Of a DNA stretch of 64,000 nucleotides, positions 18,421 through 27,752 are shown one piece after another. This stretch comes from Sphingobium lactosutens (GTDB lineage Bacteria; Pseudomonadota; Alphaproteobacteria; Sphingomonadales; Sphingomonadaceae): assembly GCF_013393185.1 (NCBI RefSeq), contig NZ_QJQX01000022.1, forward strand, positions 98,029 through 162,028. Reading direction: 5' to 3'. The translations under genes and the position numbers were made by a program. The notes beneath the pieces were generated by a model, which saw only the letters and a program-made list of their open reading frames with translations, searched no databases and had not been told where the DNA came from. Within the stretch, counting starts at the first letter, position 1. Each line of letters opens with the position of its first letter.

Positions 18421-19326
18421 TTACGCAGCCATGGGGACGTCGTCCAGCATGGCGTAGTACAGTTCCTCAGCTTCAGCTGGCGGGATATTGCCGATGGGCT
18501 CGAGCAGGCGCCGGTTGTTAAACCAGTCCACCCATTCGAGCGTGGCATATTCCACGGCTTCAAAGGACCGCCATGGTCCTCGCCGATGTATCACCTCGGC
18601 CTTATAAAGGCCGTTGATCGTCTCAGCCAAAGCATTGTCATAGCTGTCGCCGACGCTGCCAACCGATGGCTCGATCCCGGCTTCGGCAAGCCGCTCCGAG
18701 TATCGGATCGACACGTATTGCGATCCGCGGTCGCTGTGATGGATGAGACCACCCCGATGGACAGGACGTCGTTCGTGGATAGCCTGTTCCAGTGCGTCCA
18801 GCACGAAGCCGGCATGCGCAGTCCTGCTGACCCGCCAGCCCACAATGTAGCGAGCATAGACATCGATCACGAAGGCGACATAAACGAAGCCCGCCCACGT
18901 CGCGACGTAGGTGAAGTCCGACACCCAGAGCATGTTCGGCGCCGGTGCATGGAACTGCCGGTTCACATGATCGAGCGGGCACGGAGCAGCCTTGTTGCTG
19001 ATCGTGGTGCGCACGGGCTTGCCCCGGATCACCCCCTGTAAACCCAGATCGCGCATCAGACGCGCGATAGTACAACGGTCAACAGCAAAGCCCTCGCGGT
19101 TCATCTGCCGCCAGACCTTGCGCACGCCGTACACCCCGAAATTCTCGGCAAAGACCCGGACCACCTCTGGCTTCAGATCCTGATCGCGCCGGACACGATC
19201 TGACAGTCGCTCCGGATCACGTCGCTGTGCGACGCGCTCATGATAGGTGGATGGGGCAATTGGCAGAACCCTGCAAATCGGCTCGACCCCATATTCAGCG
19301 CGATGCTCGTCTATGAAGGCCGTCAT
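18421..19326 (-). CDS. IS3-family transposase OrfB (DDE integrase domain)
   Basis: This 301-residue integrase-like half has the IS3 HTH_21 region ([23 protein letters not shown]) and the rve core: [29 protein letters not shown] and the Glu in [13 protein letters not shown], giving the D-D-E triad. It overlaps OrfA by 4 bases in a different frame, so a full transposase needs a programmed frameshift. The frame is intact over its whole length. Confidence 0.93.
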   Translation of the reverse strand: MTAFIDEHRAEYGVEPICRVLPIAPSTYHERVAQRRDPERLSDRVRRDQDLKPEVVRVFAENFGVYGVRKVWRQMNREGFAVDRCTIARLMRDLGLQGVIRGKPVRTTISNKAAPCPLDHVNRQFHAPAPNMLWVSDFTYVATWAGFVYVAFVIDVYARYIVGWRVSRTAHAGFVLDALEQAIHERRPVHRGGLIHHSDRGSQYVSIRYSERLAEAGIEPSVGSVGDSYDNALAETINGLYKAEVIHRRGPWRSFEAVEYATLEWVDWFNNRRLLEPIGNIPPAEAEELYYAMLDDVPMAA

Positions 19327-19649
19327 CGTTTGAACGGGCGGTCGAGCTCCGCCTGGGCAAAATATGCGCTCGCCTTCCGTAATATCTCGTTGGCCTGGCG
19401 CAACTCCCGGTTCTCACGCTCCAGCGCCTTCAGGCGATCAGCCATGTCGGTAGGCACGCCAGCGCGCTTGCCGCTGTCCATCTCCGCCTTCTTTACCCAC
19501 TCGTTCAGCGTGTGCGCCGAGCACCCGATCTTCTCGGCGATAGAAATCATCGCCGCCCAGCGAGAGGGATGATCTGCTTCGTGATCCAGCACCATGCGCA
19601 CCGCCCGTGTGCGAACCTCAGGTGCAAACTAGTTCGTCGTTTTGCTCAT
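19323..19649 (-). pseudogene. IS3 OrfA with an in-frame TAG at codon 7
   Basis: The natural ATG at 19649 gives MSKTTN, then TAG (19629-19631), then [19 protein letters not shown] and the rest of a normal IS3 OrfA: a helix-turn-helix ([19 protein letters not shown]) and a leucine-zipper-like [21 protein letters not shown]. The TAG occupies the position of a lysine codon in relatives, so one base change (AAG to TAG) explains it. Translation could restart at a downstream GTG, but this copy is probably inactive. Confidence 0.82.
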
Positions 19650-19675
19650 ATCGGCTCCACTTACTCAGAAGTTGG

Positions 19676-19702
19676 AGCCTCCGGCAAACCCGGCGCAGTT
19701 CA
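19676..19702. repeat. Terminal inverted repeat of the IS3 element, right
   Basis: This 27-bp end is the exact reverse complement of 18382-18408 and is followed by target-site copy GTT at 19703-19705. Confidence 0.93.
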
Positions 19703-19799
19703 GTTCGACCACTGAAAAGAGCGCCAAATGTGATTGCCAGTTGGCAGGGGTGCACTATCGATCCCGCTCGCTTTTCGTGCAGGGCCCTTCCTTTAGCCC

Positions 19800-21185
19800 T
19801 TAAAAACTCGCAACGGTTTTAAACCCTAAGATGGCGACAGCTGATCGGCGGCTGTTGCCGCCAGGATTGAGCGTAAGCTGCACGTTGGGGCGCATGACGA
19901 CACCCGGCAGCACGCTGAACCCATAATAAAGTTCCGCCGTATATTCGCTCTGCCGGATCGGTGCTGTCGATAGCCCGTCTGCTCGCAACTGTCTCTGCAG
20001 GTCGGTCAGCCGGTCATTCAGGCGCCCCTTACCAATGGCGAAGGCGACTTCATCCTTTGGACGTCCCGCAAATGGTCCGCTGTAATGGAGGCCGACCACG
20101 AATTTGCTTTCGACGGTTGCCGTGCCCTGGCTAGCCCAGATGCCGTTGAAAAAGGCGGTCAGACCATGGGATCCATCAGTGCGGGGCGCGACGATCTGCT
20201 GTCGAATATTGCCGAACACCGCCCACTGACTGGTACGCATCAGCGCTGGTCGCCCCGTCCTGCTGCGGATGCCGCCATCGACGTCTCGAATTAAATCGGG
20301 CTGGGGCGCGTTGCTGTAGAGAAAGCCAATCTTGTAAGTGCCGACCAGTCGCCCGAACAGCTTGGGGCTGTAGCCTATTTCGCTCGGCAGAAGGACGCCC
20401 GTGCCACTGTTGAAGCCCAGATAAAAGCCACCGCCGTTCACATCGATATTGCGCGGATTGACCTGATAAACGCCGGTTTGAACATAGAGATCCGGCCTTA
20501 TGTCATAGCGAAGACGCGCCGCCCATGTGCTGACGGGATAATTATACCAATATTGGGGAAGTACCTGACCTGTTCCAGCCGCGCAAAAATACAGGCTTTC
20601 AAAATCGCAGCGGGCGGAATGGAAATCCTCGCCCGTGCCCATGCGACCCAGCTTCAGATCGAGAGAGCCGATATTTACGCGATACCAAGCCTGCGTCAGC
20701 CGCCAGATGCGGCCCCGTCCCCATGCTTCCTGTGAAAATTGCAGCAGTCCAAGGCCCGCTTCATCATCCAGGCGCGGTCCGCTGCGCTTTGTGACGGTGA
20801 ACTGGAACGTGCCGGGTACGACATGGGTCAGCTTTTTAAGATCGGCGGTAAAGCCCAGCGCCAACTGCGTGATGTTGGTGGCATCGCGCGATGTGCCGCC
20901 CGAAAGATTGGCGGCAAATTCACTGGCATATTGGATATTGGGCGTGATCCCGTGGCGTGCCAGGGCCGAACGGATACCAACCCAATCACCCAGAAGATGC
21001 GGATCGGCGGGAGGGGCTGGCGGAGGCGGAGGCATCGCCTCCGCAGGCGGACCATTCCGTTGCTCGACAGCCTTTGCACTGTCAGGACGCACGGCTTCAC
21101 CGGCCGGCAAGGCGATCAGCGCCGCCGCCATCATAATGATCATCATTTTTCTCGGAAGGCTATAAGGCCGCACATAGGCGGCCAT
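19800..21185 (-). CDS. OprB-family carbohydrate-selective porin
   Basis: This 461-residue protein has an N-terminal hydrophobic export segment (MMIIMMAAALIALPAGEA), a proline-rich linker (PPPPPAPPADP) and an OprB barrel: LLGDWVGIRSALARHGI near residue 65, QAWYRVNIGSLDLKLGRMGTG and a C-terminal phenylalanine as used for barrel insertion. OprB porins pass sugars and small hydroxyl compounds through the outer membrane. It is the last gene of a run that also holds a sugar-diacid type regulator, pyruvate kinase, glycerate kinase and an MFS importer, so it likely admits the compound that operon uses. The IS3 element ends about 100 bp after its stop. Confidence 0.9.
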   Translation of the reverse strand: MAAYVRPYSLPRKMMIIMMAAALIALPAGEAVRPDSAKAVEQRNGPPAEAMPPPPPAPPADPHLLGDWVGIRSALARHGITPNIQYASEFAANLSGGTSRDATNITQLALGFTADLKKLTHVVPGTFQFTVTKRSGPRLDDEAGLGLLQFSQEAWGRGRIWRLTQAWYRVNIGSLDLKLGRMGTGEDFHSARCDFESLYFCAAGTGQVLPQYWYNYPVSTWAARLRYDIRPDLYVQTGVYQVNPRNIDVNGGGFYLGFNSGTGVLLPSEIGYSPKLFGRLVGTYKIGFLYSNAPQPDLIRDVDGGIRSRTGRPALMRTSQWAVFGNIRQQIVAPRTDGSHGLTAFFNGIWASQGTATVESKFVVGLHYSGPFAGRPKDEVAFAIGKGRLNDRLTDLQRQLRADGLSTAPIRQSEYTAELYYGFSVLPGVVMRPNVQLTLNPGGNSRRSAVAILGFKTVASF

Positions 21186-21490
21186 TGCTGCGCTACAGGC
21201 TGTAGATAACGACGGGGCTTTGCCGACTATCTGACGGAAGAGAACATTGACGTCTGATGGGTGCTTGGGTCATCTGCTCTCCTCCAGGCCATATCTGCCC
21301 TTTAATGGGTGGCACCGCTTGAGAGTGCCCAGTCAACCAGCCCATCGCGCCCGGTGCAGCGGACAGGAAAAGCTGGCTGACCATTTGATAATAAACATTG
21401 CTGCTGTGTAAATCTTCGTGCCAAGCACCCCATATTCCTGTCAGTGGCCATAAAATCTTGTGCGATACTCCGAAAATAGGCGCGCGCGCT
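21186..21490. other. Intergenic region upstream of the OprB gene
   Basis: This is 305 bp between the regulator stop and the porin start with no convincing gene. Its length suggests the porin has its own promoter here; no clear operator or terminator was recognised. Confidence 0.4.
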
Positions 21491-22657
21491 TCATGATGTT
21501 TTCGGGACCGAAACCATCATTTGCAGCGCGAGATAAAGGCGGACGCAATCCTCTGTGACCGATAGATCGACGCAGCACAGGTCCTGAATGCGCTGCAAGC
21601 GGTAATCCAGGCTGTTGCGGTGGATGTTCAGTATCTTTGCGGTGGCGGCTGGCTTCATGCCCACGCTGAACCACGCCTGCAGCGTCTTGAGCAATTGCTG
21701 CCCCCGCCGCTCGCCCTGGGACAAAGCATGCAGGGGCTTGAGCAATTCCTGCGCGCGCCAATCCTGCCGCAATTCGTCCACCAGCACGGGGAGCATGTAA
21801 TCTTGATAGCAATAGAGCGTGTCTGCCGCGCACCGGACCCTGCCCACCCGCATGGTCGTGCGCGCAATCTCGTACGAGCGCTGTAGTCCGTTCTCTTCCG
21901 GGAAAAATTGTCCCAGCGCCAGCCGGAACTGGAGGGGGCTGCTGTCCTTCATCCGTCCCAGAAGATGTTGGGCGCGGCGACGCTGTTCGTCCACATCCCA
22001 CAATCCGCGATGGTCGAGCGCAGGCTTCAATACGACGATCTCATTCAGCGATGTCGCCGCGATAAGGTTGCCGCGTTCGGGCGTTGCCAATAGCGTGTGC
22101 AGCCGTTGCAGTTCCACCAGCATCGCATCCAGCGCCAGCGATCCGCCATCCACTTCTATCACTGCTGCCACACGCGGCAGATCGAGCGCTATGCCCAGCC
22201 TTTTGGCCCATCCAGTGACCGCTGACGTTGGCCCGCCTTCACGGATCAGGCCCAGCGTCACTTCTTCGCGCAGACGGGCGTCGCGCGCCAGCAGGCGGAG
22301 GAGTTCCGCCTGCTCAAGCATGGTTTCCGCCGCCATCCGAACCAGTTCGGCCTGCTGATGGATCGCCCGCGGATCGCCGGTCAGCCCGACGCAGCCCACG
22401 ATACGGCCATCCGCGATCAGTGGCAGGTTCACGCCCGGTCGCACGCCCATCAACTGCGCTGCCATGCCTTCGTCGATATCGACCCGCCCCTGTTTCGACA
22501 GGACCAGGAGCGCGCCATCATGCATATGTCCAATGCGGTCGCGGTCTCCGCTGGCGATGATTGTGCCGTTCTGGTCCATCACATTTACATTGCCGTCGAT
22601 GATCTTCATCGATCGATCGACAATGGATTGGGCAAGGATGCGGTCAAGCTTCAGCAT
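21491..22657 (-). CDS. CdaR-like sugar-diacid/glycerate-responsive regulator
   Basis: The 388-residue protein matches the CdaR family: an N-terminal sensor domain (ILAQSIVDRSMKIIDGNVNVMD, IIASGDRDRIG, PLIADGRIVGCVGLTGDP), a central GGDEF-like linker, and a C-terminal PucR-type helix-turn-helix (ILNIHRNSLDYRLQRIQDL, residues about 345-365). In E. coli CdaR activates galactarate/glucarate/glycerate genes. It is 45 bp downstream of the pyruvate kinase gene, in the same run as glycerate kinase, and should activate the local operon in response to a compound such as glycerate. Confidence 0.85.
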   Translation of the reverse strand: MLKLDRILAQSIVDRSMKIIDGNVNVMDQNGTIIASGDRDRIGHMHDGALLVLSKQGRVDIDEGMAAQLMGVRPGVNLPLIADGRIVGCVGLTGDPRAIHQQAELVRMAAETMLEQAELLRLLARDARLREEVTLGLIREGGPTSAVTGWAKRLGIALDLPRVAAVIEVDGGSLALDAMLVELQRLHTLLATPERGNLIAATSLNEIVVLKPALDHRGLWDVDEQRRRAQHLLGRMKDSSPLQFRLALGQFFPEENGLQRSYEIARTTMRVGRVRCAADTLYCYQDYMLPVLVDELRQDWRAQELLKPLHALSQGERRGQQLLKTLQAWFSVGMKPAATAKILNIHRNSLDYRLQRIQDLCCVDLSVTEDCVRLYLALQMMVSVPKTS

Positions 22658-22702
22658 GGGCGCTTATAGCACGACCGGATGGTGACTGGACAGAAGGTGC
22701 CG

Positions 22703-24160
22703 TCACGCCGCGCGCGGTTGCGCCGTCACACCCTCGATCCGAGCGATCCGCAGCAGGTTGGTGGTGCCCGGTCTGCCAAAAGGTTCGCCGGCGGTAATCA
22801 CCAGTTGCGCGCCATCGTCGCCCAGATCGAGCGCACGTGCCTGGATCATGGCTTCACAGACCATGTCGGCGACATTGCGGACATCCTGGCTCACCACCGC
22901 ATGGACGCCATAGGCCATGGCCATGCGCCGCGACGTGGCGACTGATGGCGTCAGGCACAGGATCGGCGCGGCGGGGCGCTCGCGCGCCGCCCGCAGAGCA
23001 GTGGCGCCGGATGAGGTGTAGGTTACGATCGCGGCGGCATCGACCGTTTCCGACACCTGCCGCGCAGCAGCGGCGATAGCGTCAGCCGACGTTTCGTCCG
23101 GCTTGGCATGCTGGTTGTCCAGCATCGTGCGATACATTGGGTCGCTTTCCACCTTGCGCGCGATCCGGTCCATGATGGCGACTGATTCCAGTGGATAGGC
23201 GCCAGATGCGGTTTCCGCCGACAGCATGATCGCGTCTGCGCCATCGAAAATCGCCGTCGCCACGTCGGATGCTTCCGCGCGGGTGGGCGCGGGAGCCGTA
23301 ACCATGGATTCCAGCATCTGTGTCGCCACGATCACCGGCTTGCCCGCACGTCGGGCCGACAGGATGATGCGCTTCTGGATTGAGGGAACATCCTCCGGCG
23401 GGACTTCGACGCCCAAATCTCCACGCGCCACCATAACGCCGTCGGATAAAGCGACGATGGCGTCCAGATGCTCGATCGCCTGCGGCTTTTCCATCTTCGA
23501 GAGCAGCGCCGCCCGACCTGCGATCAGCCCGCGGGCTTCTTCCACGTCACTCGGGCGCTGAACGAAGCTGAGTGCGACCCAGTCGACTCCTTGGTCGAGG
23601 GCAAAGGCGAGGTCGGCCAGATCCTTGGGCGTCAGCGGCGAAACGGGCAGGACCACGCCGGGTACGTTCACGCCTTTGCGGTCGGACAGGCGGTTGCCAC
23701 TGACGACGCGGGTATCGGCGTGGTCGGCACTGCACGCGACGACGGTTAGGCGCACTCGACCATCGTCCAGCAACAGGTCCGCACCGGGTTCGAGAGCAGC
23801 GAAGATTTCTGCATGCGGCATGCCGACACGGGTGGCGTCACCCGGCGCCATCGACAGATCAAGGCGAAACGCCTGCCCTGGCACCAAGTCGACGCCCCCG
23901 GTCGCGAAGGTCGCCAGTCGCAATTTTGGCCCCTGAAGATCGGCCATGATCGCGATAGGCCGTCCGGTATCGCGCTCTATCTCGCGCACCAACTGAATGC
24001 GGGCCGCATGGTCGGCGTGACTGCCATGGCTGAAATTCATGCGGAAGACATTGGCCCCGCCGTCATGCAGTGCGCGGATTTTTGCGGGTGTCGAGGTGGC
24101 GGGGCCAAGGGTGGCAACGATCTTGGTCTGGCGGAATCGGCTGGGAGCGAGACTGTTCAT
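22703..24160 (-). CDS. pyk: Pyruvate kinase
   Basis: This 485-residue pyruvate kinase converts phosphoenolpyruvate and ADP to pyruvate and ATP. Markers are TKIVATLGPATSTPAKI, MNFSHGSHADH, LQGPKLR, the catalytic LSKMEKPQAIEHLDAI, ARGDLGVEVP and ATQMLESM. CCGGAGT precedes the ATG. It lies 40 bp downstream of the glycerate kinase gene in a catabolic operon. A local pyruvate kinase gene next to glycerate kinase provides the last step from 2-phosphoglycerate via enolase; it may be a second, inducible copy rather than the housekeeping enzyme. Confidence 0.95.
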   Translation of the reverse strand: MNSLAPSRFRQTKIVATLGPATSTPAKIRALHDGGANVFRMNFSHGSHADHAARIQLVREIERDTGRPIAIMADLQGPKLRLATFATGGVDLVPGQAFRLDLSMAPGDATRVGMPHAEIFAALEPGADLLLDDGRVRLTVVACSADHADTRVVSGNRLSDRKGVNVPGVVLPVSPLTPKDLADLAFALDQGVDWVALSFVQRPSDVEEARGLIAGRAALLSKMEKPQAIEHLDAIVALSDGVMVARGDLGVEVPPEDVPSIQKRIILSARRAGKPVIVATQMLESMVTAPAPTRAEASDVATAIFDGADAIMLSAETASGAYPLESVAIMDRIARKVESDPMYRTMLDNQHAKPDETSADAIAAAARQVSETVDAAAIVTYTSSGATALRAARERPAAPILCLTPSVATSRRMAMAYGVHAVVSQDVRNVADMVCEAMIQARALDLGDDGAQLVITAGEPFGRPGTTNLLRIARIEGVTAQPRAA

Positions 24161-24200
24161 GACGCGATACTCCGGAAAATGGGAGGCGAGGATGGTAAGG

Positions 24201-25373
24201 TCAGGCGGCGATATTCAGGCATGTCGAGACCGAGTGCATCTCGCTGCCGATCCTGATGGCGGCGGCTATGTTGCGAGCAGCGACGCGAACATTGGCGGCG
24301 GCCTCCGCCAACGCCTGTTCGACCGTGCAGGATTGATGAACGACGCTGAACATCGCATCGATGCCATGGGCGTGGAGCAGATCGGCACCGGTGCCCAGGC
24401 ATCCGGCGATGCCGATCACCGGCTTGCCGTGCCGTTTGGCGACGCGGGCCACGCCCACCGGCGTCTTGCCGTGGATACTCTGGCTATCGATGCGCCCTTC
24501 GCCAGTGATGACCAGATCGGCGTCGGCGACGATCGCGTCCAGCCCTACAGCAGCGGTGACGATGTCGGCGCCGCGACGCAGTCTGGCCCCCAGAAAGGCG
24601 ACCATCGCTGCTCCGAGCCCGCCTGCTGCGCCACCGCCTGGAAGGTCGGCCACCAACAGCCCCAGATCAGCTTCGATCCTGGCCGCGTAATGCCGTAAAT
24701 TATCGTCCAGCGTTCGCACCATGACCGGCGACGCGCCCTTTTGCGGGCCGAATATCGCGGATGCCCCGGACGGGCCGACCAATGGATTGTCAACGTCGCA
24801 GGCGACCTCGATGTCACATTCGGCCAGGCGAGGATCAAGATCGGACATATCGATCCGGGCAAGCGCTGACAGAGCGCCGCCGCCTATGTCGATCGGTTGA
24901 CACCCGGCATCCAGCAGTTGGGCACCCAACGCCTGCGCCATGCCTGCGCCGCCATCATTGGTGGCGCTGCCGCCGATACCGATGATAAAATGGCGTGCAC
25001 CCAAATCCAGCGCCGCCCGGATTAGTTCGCCGACGCCATAGGTGGTTGTCCGCATCGGATCGCGCTGGTCGATGGGCAGCAGCATCAGGCCGCTGGCCGC
25101 TGCCATTTCGATCACCGCCGTCTTTTCGTCACCGCTGATGCCAAAAAAAGCATCGACGGGATCACCCAATGGGCCTATGACGGTCTGCTTGACGATCCGG
25201 CCCCGGGTGGCGGCGACCAGCGCCTCTACCGTGCCCTCGCCGCCATCTGCAACCGGCACCTTCACATAGTCCCAAGCTGGAAAGACGTCCCGAAACCCTG
25301 CCTCGATATGAATGGCGACGTCCAGTGCCGAGAGGCTTTCCTTGAACGAATCCGGAGCTATTACGATTTTCAT
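24201..25373 (-). CDS. garK: Glycerate 2-kinase (GarK/GlxK family)
   Basis: This 390-residue type I glycerate kinase has APDSFKESLSALDVA at the start, VADGGEGTVEAL, GIGGSATNDGGAGMAQALGA and TGEGRIDSQSIHGKTPVGVA, all signatures of this family. The enzyme phosphorylates D-glycerate to 2-phosphoglycerate. AAGGA precedes the ATG. Neighbours are an anion-type MFS transporter upstream (36 bp) and pyruvate kinase downstream, giving a short path from imported glycerate, or from tartronate semialdehyde made elsewhere, to pyruvate. Confidence 0.94.
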   Translation of the reverse strand: MKIVIAPDSFKESLSALDVAIHIEAGFRDVFPAWDYVKVPVADGGEGTVEALVAATRGRIVKQTVIGPLGDPVDAFFGISGDEKTAVIEMAAASGLMLLPIDQRDPMRTTTYGVGELIRAALDLGARHFIIGIGGSATNDGGAGMAQALGAQLLDAGCQPIDIGGGALSALARIDMSDLDPRLAECDIEVACDVDNPLVGPSGASAIFGPQKGASPVMVRTLDDNLRHYAARIEADLGLLVADLPGGGAAGGLGAAMVAFLGARLRRGADIVTAAVGLDAIVADADLVITGEGRIDSQSIHGKTPVGVARVAKRHGKPVIGIAGCLGTGADLLHAHGIDAMFSVVHQSCTVEQALAEAAANVRVAARNIAAAIRIGSEMHSVSTCLNIAA

Positions 25374-25409
25374 GGGCTATCCTTGGCGCGTTTTTGGCTA
25401 TGGAGGGCT

Positions 25410-26720
25410 TCAGCGATTGGCGATGCTGGCGGGGATGCGAAGCGTTAATAACACGCCAACCGCCAGGGCAATGGCCAGAGTAAACAGCGCCGCCTGCGTG
25501 CTGCCTGATGCATCCTTGATCCAGCCGACCAAATAGGGGCTGACGAACCCGGCCAGTTGCCCGGTCGAATTTATGAGGGCGAAACCACCAGCCGCTGCCG
25601 CCGCGCTAAGATAGCTGTTGGTAAGCGGCCAGAACATCGGCAAGCCTGTCAGCGCGCCCATCGCCGCCAGCGTCATGCCGAACAGGGACAGGCCAGGATT
25701 GCCGGTCGCCGTTGCGGCGATGATCAGACCAGTCAGACCAATGGTCAACGGGATCGTCAGATGCCAGCGCCTTTCCTGCCGCCGATCCGCCGAACGGCCC
25801 ATCATGATCATGAAGATGACGGCGGCCAGATAAGGGATGGCACTCATCAGGCCGATCATCAGCGGATCGCTCTCGCCGCTGGACTGGATGATCGTAGGCA
25901 GCCAGAAATTAATGGCGTAGACGCCACTCTGGATGCAGAAATACAGCAGGCCCAGCATCCAGATCGTCGGATTGCGCAGCACGGCCGAGAAACTGTCGGC
26001 GGCCGTTATGGGTTTGGTCTTTTCATCCTGAACGATAGCGTCGTGCAAGGCCCGCTTTTCGCCAGCGTCCAGCCACGGTGCCGCATCAATGCCGTCGCTT
26101 AGGACGAACCAGACCGCAACACCCAGCAGCACGGTAGGCAATCCCTGCAATAGGAACAGCCATTGCCATGCAGCAAGCCCACCATGGCCAGCAGCGAAAT
26201 GGCCAAGTATCCAACCCGAAACAGGGCCGCCCAGCACGCCGGAGACGGGGATAGCGGACATGAAGATGGTCATGACACGGCCATGTTGCGTACGGGGGAA
26301 CCAGCCCGTCAGGTACAGGACGATACCGGGGAAAAAGCCAGCCTCCGCCGCCCCGGTCAGGAAACGCAGGAGATAGAAGTGTGCGGGTGTCTGCACGAAC
26401 ATCAGCGATGTTGAAAACAGCCCCCATGTCACCATCATAACCGCGACCCAGCGGCGCGCGCCCAGCCGCTGGAGGATCAGATTGCTCGGCACCCCGCAGG
26501 CGAGATAGCCGATAAAGAAAATGCCCGCGCCAAGCCCGTAGACGGTCTCGCTCATGCTCAGATCGTCCAGCATCTGCAGCTTGGCAAAGCCCACATTGAC
26601 CCGGTCGATATAATTGAAAAGGTAGCAGACAAAGAGGAAAGGGATCACGCGCACGGCGATCTTCCTGTAGGTCTGCCTCATATCATCCGATGTGGACATG
26701 GGTAAGGCTGCGGCAGTCAT
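25410..26720 (-). CDS. MFS transporter, anion:cation symporter type (GudP-like)
   Basis: This 436-residue, 12-helix MFS protein has VIPFLFVCYLFNYIDRVNVGFAK in helix 1 and other ACS-family features (LTGAAEAGFFPGIVLYLTGW near residue 115). The family takes up organic anions such as glucarate, galactonate, tartrate or glycerate with protons. AGGAGGG upstream sets the ATG at 26720. It is first in the run MFS, garK, pyk, cdaR-like, oprB and is the inner-membrane importer of that system. The exact substrate cannot be read from sequence. Confidence 0.88.
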   Translation of the reverse strand: MTAAALPMSTSDDMRQTYRKIAVRVIPFLFVCYLFNYIDRVNVGFAKLQMLDDLSMSETVYGLGAGIFFIGYLACGVPSNLILQRLGARRWVAVMMVTWGLFSTSLMFVQTPAHFYLLRFLTGAAEAGFFPGIVLYLTGWFPRTQHGRVMTIFMSAIPVSGVLGGPVSGWILGHFAAGHGGLAAWQWLFLLQGLPTVLLGVAVWFVLSDGIDAAPWLDAGEKRALHDAIVQDEKTKPITAADSFSAVLRNPTIWMLGLLYFCIQSGVYAINFWLPTIIQSSGESDPLMIGLMSAIPYLAAVIFMIMMGRSADRRQERRWHLTIPLTIGLTGLIIAATATGNPGLSLFGMTLAAMGALTGLPMFWPLTNSYLSAAAAAGGFALINSTGQLAGFVSPYLVGWIKDASGSTQAALFTLAIALAVGVLLTLRIPASIANR

Positions 26721-27103
26721 GGAGCGCCCTCCTATGGCGTTTCTGGTTCTCGGCTATACGCAGCCCTCCAAGTAAGGAAGGAACGTCGTAGCCACATGCT
26801 AGTTGGACAAGCGCCAGAAATCTTTGTGAGGCCGGGGATATTCAGACGAGCACATCCTTTTTTTTCTGGGCAAATGCCAAAAATTAAATGAGATAGGTTA
26901 AGCTTGGGCTGATCCGCTCTCGCCAGCACGGTGCGACTGACAGTCAGATTTTGTCGCTCAGTAACCGAACCATGATCGGCTAACCGGCGACAAACAGATG
27001 ATAGCCGCTATGTCGGGACCTGACGCAACCGATCGTTCACGCGTCCAGGGCGGAATGGCTTGAGTTGGTCGCGACCTGCCCGTTACCGGACAGTCCGGAC
27101 CTA
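26721..27103. other. Promoter-side intergenic region next to IS5 copy 1
   Basis: This is about 380 bp without a credible gene. It should hold the promoter of the glycerate operon. It contains no recognisable continuation of the TonB receptor fragment that lies on the other side of the insertion sequence, so DNA was probably lost here. CTA at 27101-27103 is the left target copy. Confidence 0.4.
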
Positions 27104-27498
27104 GGCTCAGGACTCACTGATCAAAGCCAAAAGATGACGGTGGCAGCGACGGCGATTGCCGAGAAGAAGGCGTTGGGGCATCGGTCGTAGCGCGTCGCGA
27201 CCCGTCGCCAGTCTTTGAGGCGGCCGAACATGATCTCGATGCGGTTGCGCCGTTTGTAGCGGCGCTTGTCGTGTTTGACGGCCTTGTTCCGGGATTTGCG
27301 ACCGGGGATGCAGGGGGTGATACCCTTTTCCTGCAAAGCATCGCGGAACCAGTCGGCATCGTAGCCGCGATCAGCGAGCAACCATTGGGCTTTGGGAAGT
27401 TCGTCCAACAGGGCAGCGGCACCGATATAATCGCTGACCTGCCCTGCGGTCATGAAGAAACTGATCGGACGGCCGTTCGCATCGGTAACGGCATGGAG

Positions 27499-27521
27499 CC
27501 CTTCGACAAGCTCAGGAGAGC
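27499..27521. repeat. 23-bp palindromic repeat element in the transposase gene (a)
   Basis: The core reads CCTTCGACAAGCTCAGGAG. Comparison with the intact reading of the related copy near 47610 shows a clean 23-bp insertion between the codons for NTK and LHAV. The translated form SPELVEG is typical of a repetitive palindromic element common in sphingomonads. Confidence 0.75.
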
Positions 27522-27729
27522 CTTGGTGTTCATACCGCCTTTCGTGCGTCCGATCAGGCGTCCCGCGCCGCTTTTTTACCGCAAGGCTGGATGCCGTGCG
27601 GTGGGCCTTGAGATAGGTTGCGTCGATCATAACCGTCCTGCGTTCGGAAGCCTGAGGCGCTGCCAGACCTTCCATCATCCGAAGGAAAACGCCCTTGTCA
27701 CCCCACCGCTTCCAGCGGTTGTAAAGCGT

Positions 27730-27752
27730 CCCTTCGACAGGCTCAGGACAGG
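27730..27752. repeat. 23-bp palindromic repeat element in the transposase gene (b)
   Basis: The core reads CCTTCGACAGGCTCAGGAC. It separates the codons for GPHK from those for the expected LYNRW continuation, again a 23-bp addition that shifts the frame by two. It is the same repeat class as the copy at 27499. Confidence 0.75.

Larger units (their letters stand above)
18382..19702 (-). mobile_element. Complete IS3-family insertion sequence
   Basis: The element is 1321 bp, bounded by perfect 27-bp inverted repeats (18382-18408 and 19676-19702) and flanked by the 3-bp direct repeat GTT (18379-18381 and 19703-19705). It contains the two overlapping genes typical of IS3, read on the minus strand. 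A 3-bp duplication and the sequence style fit the IS51 group. Intact ends and target duplication mean insertion is recent or well preserved, although orfA carries a nonsense codon. Confidence 0.93.

Noticed and set aside
17933..19649. TAG recoding (suppressed amber)
   Set aside because: TAG is used as a normal terminator elsewhere in the window, and nonsense mutation in decaying or mobile genes is simpler.
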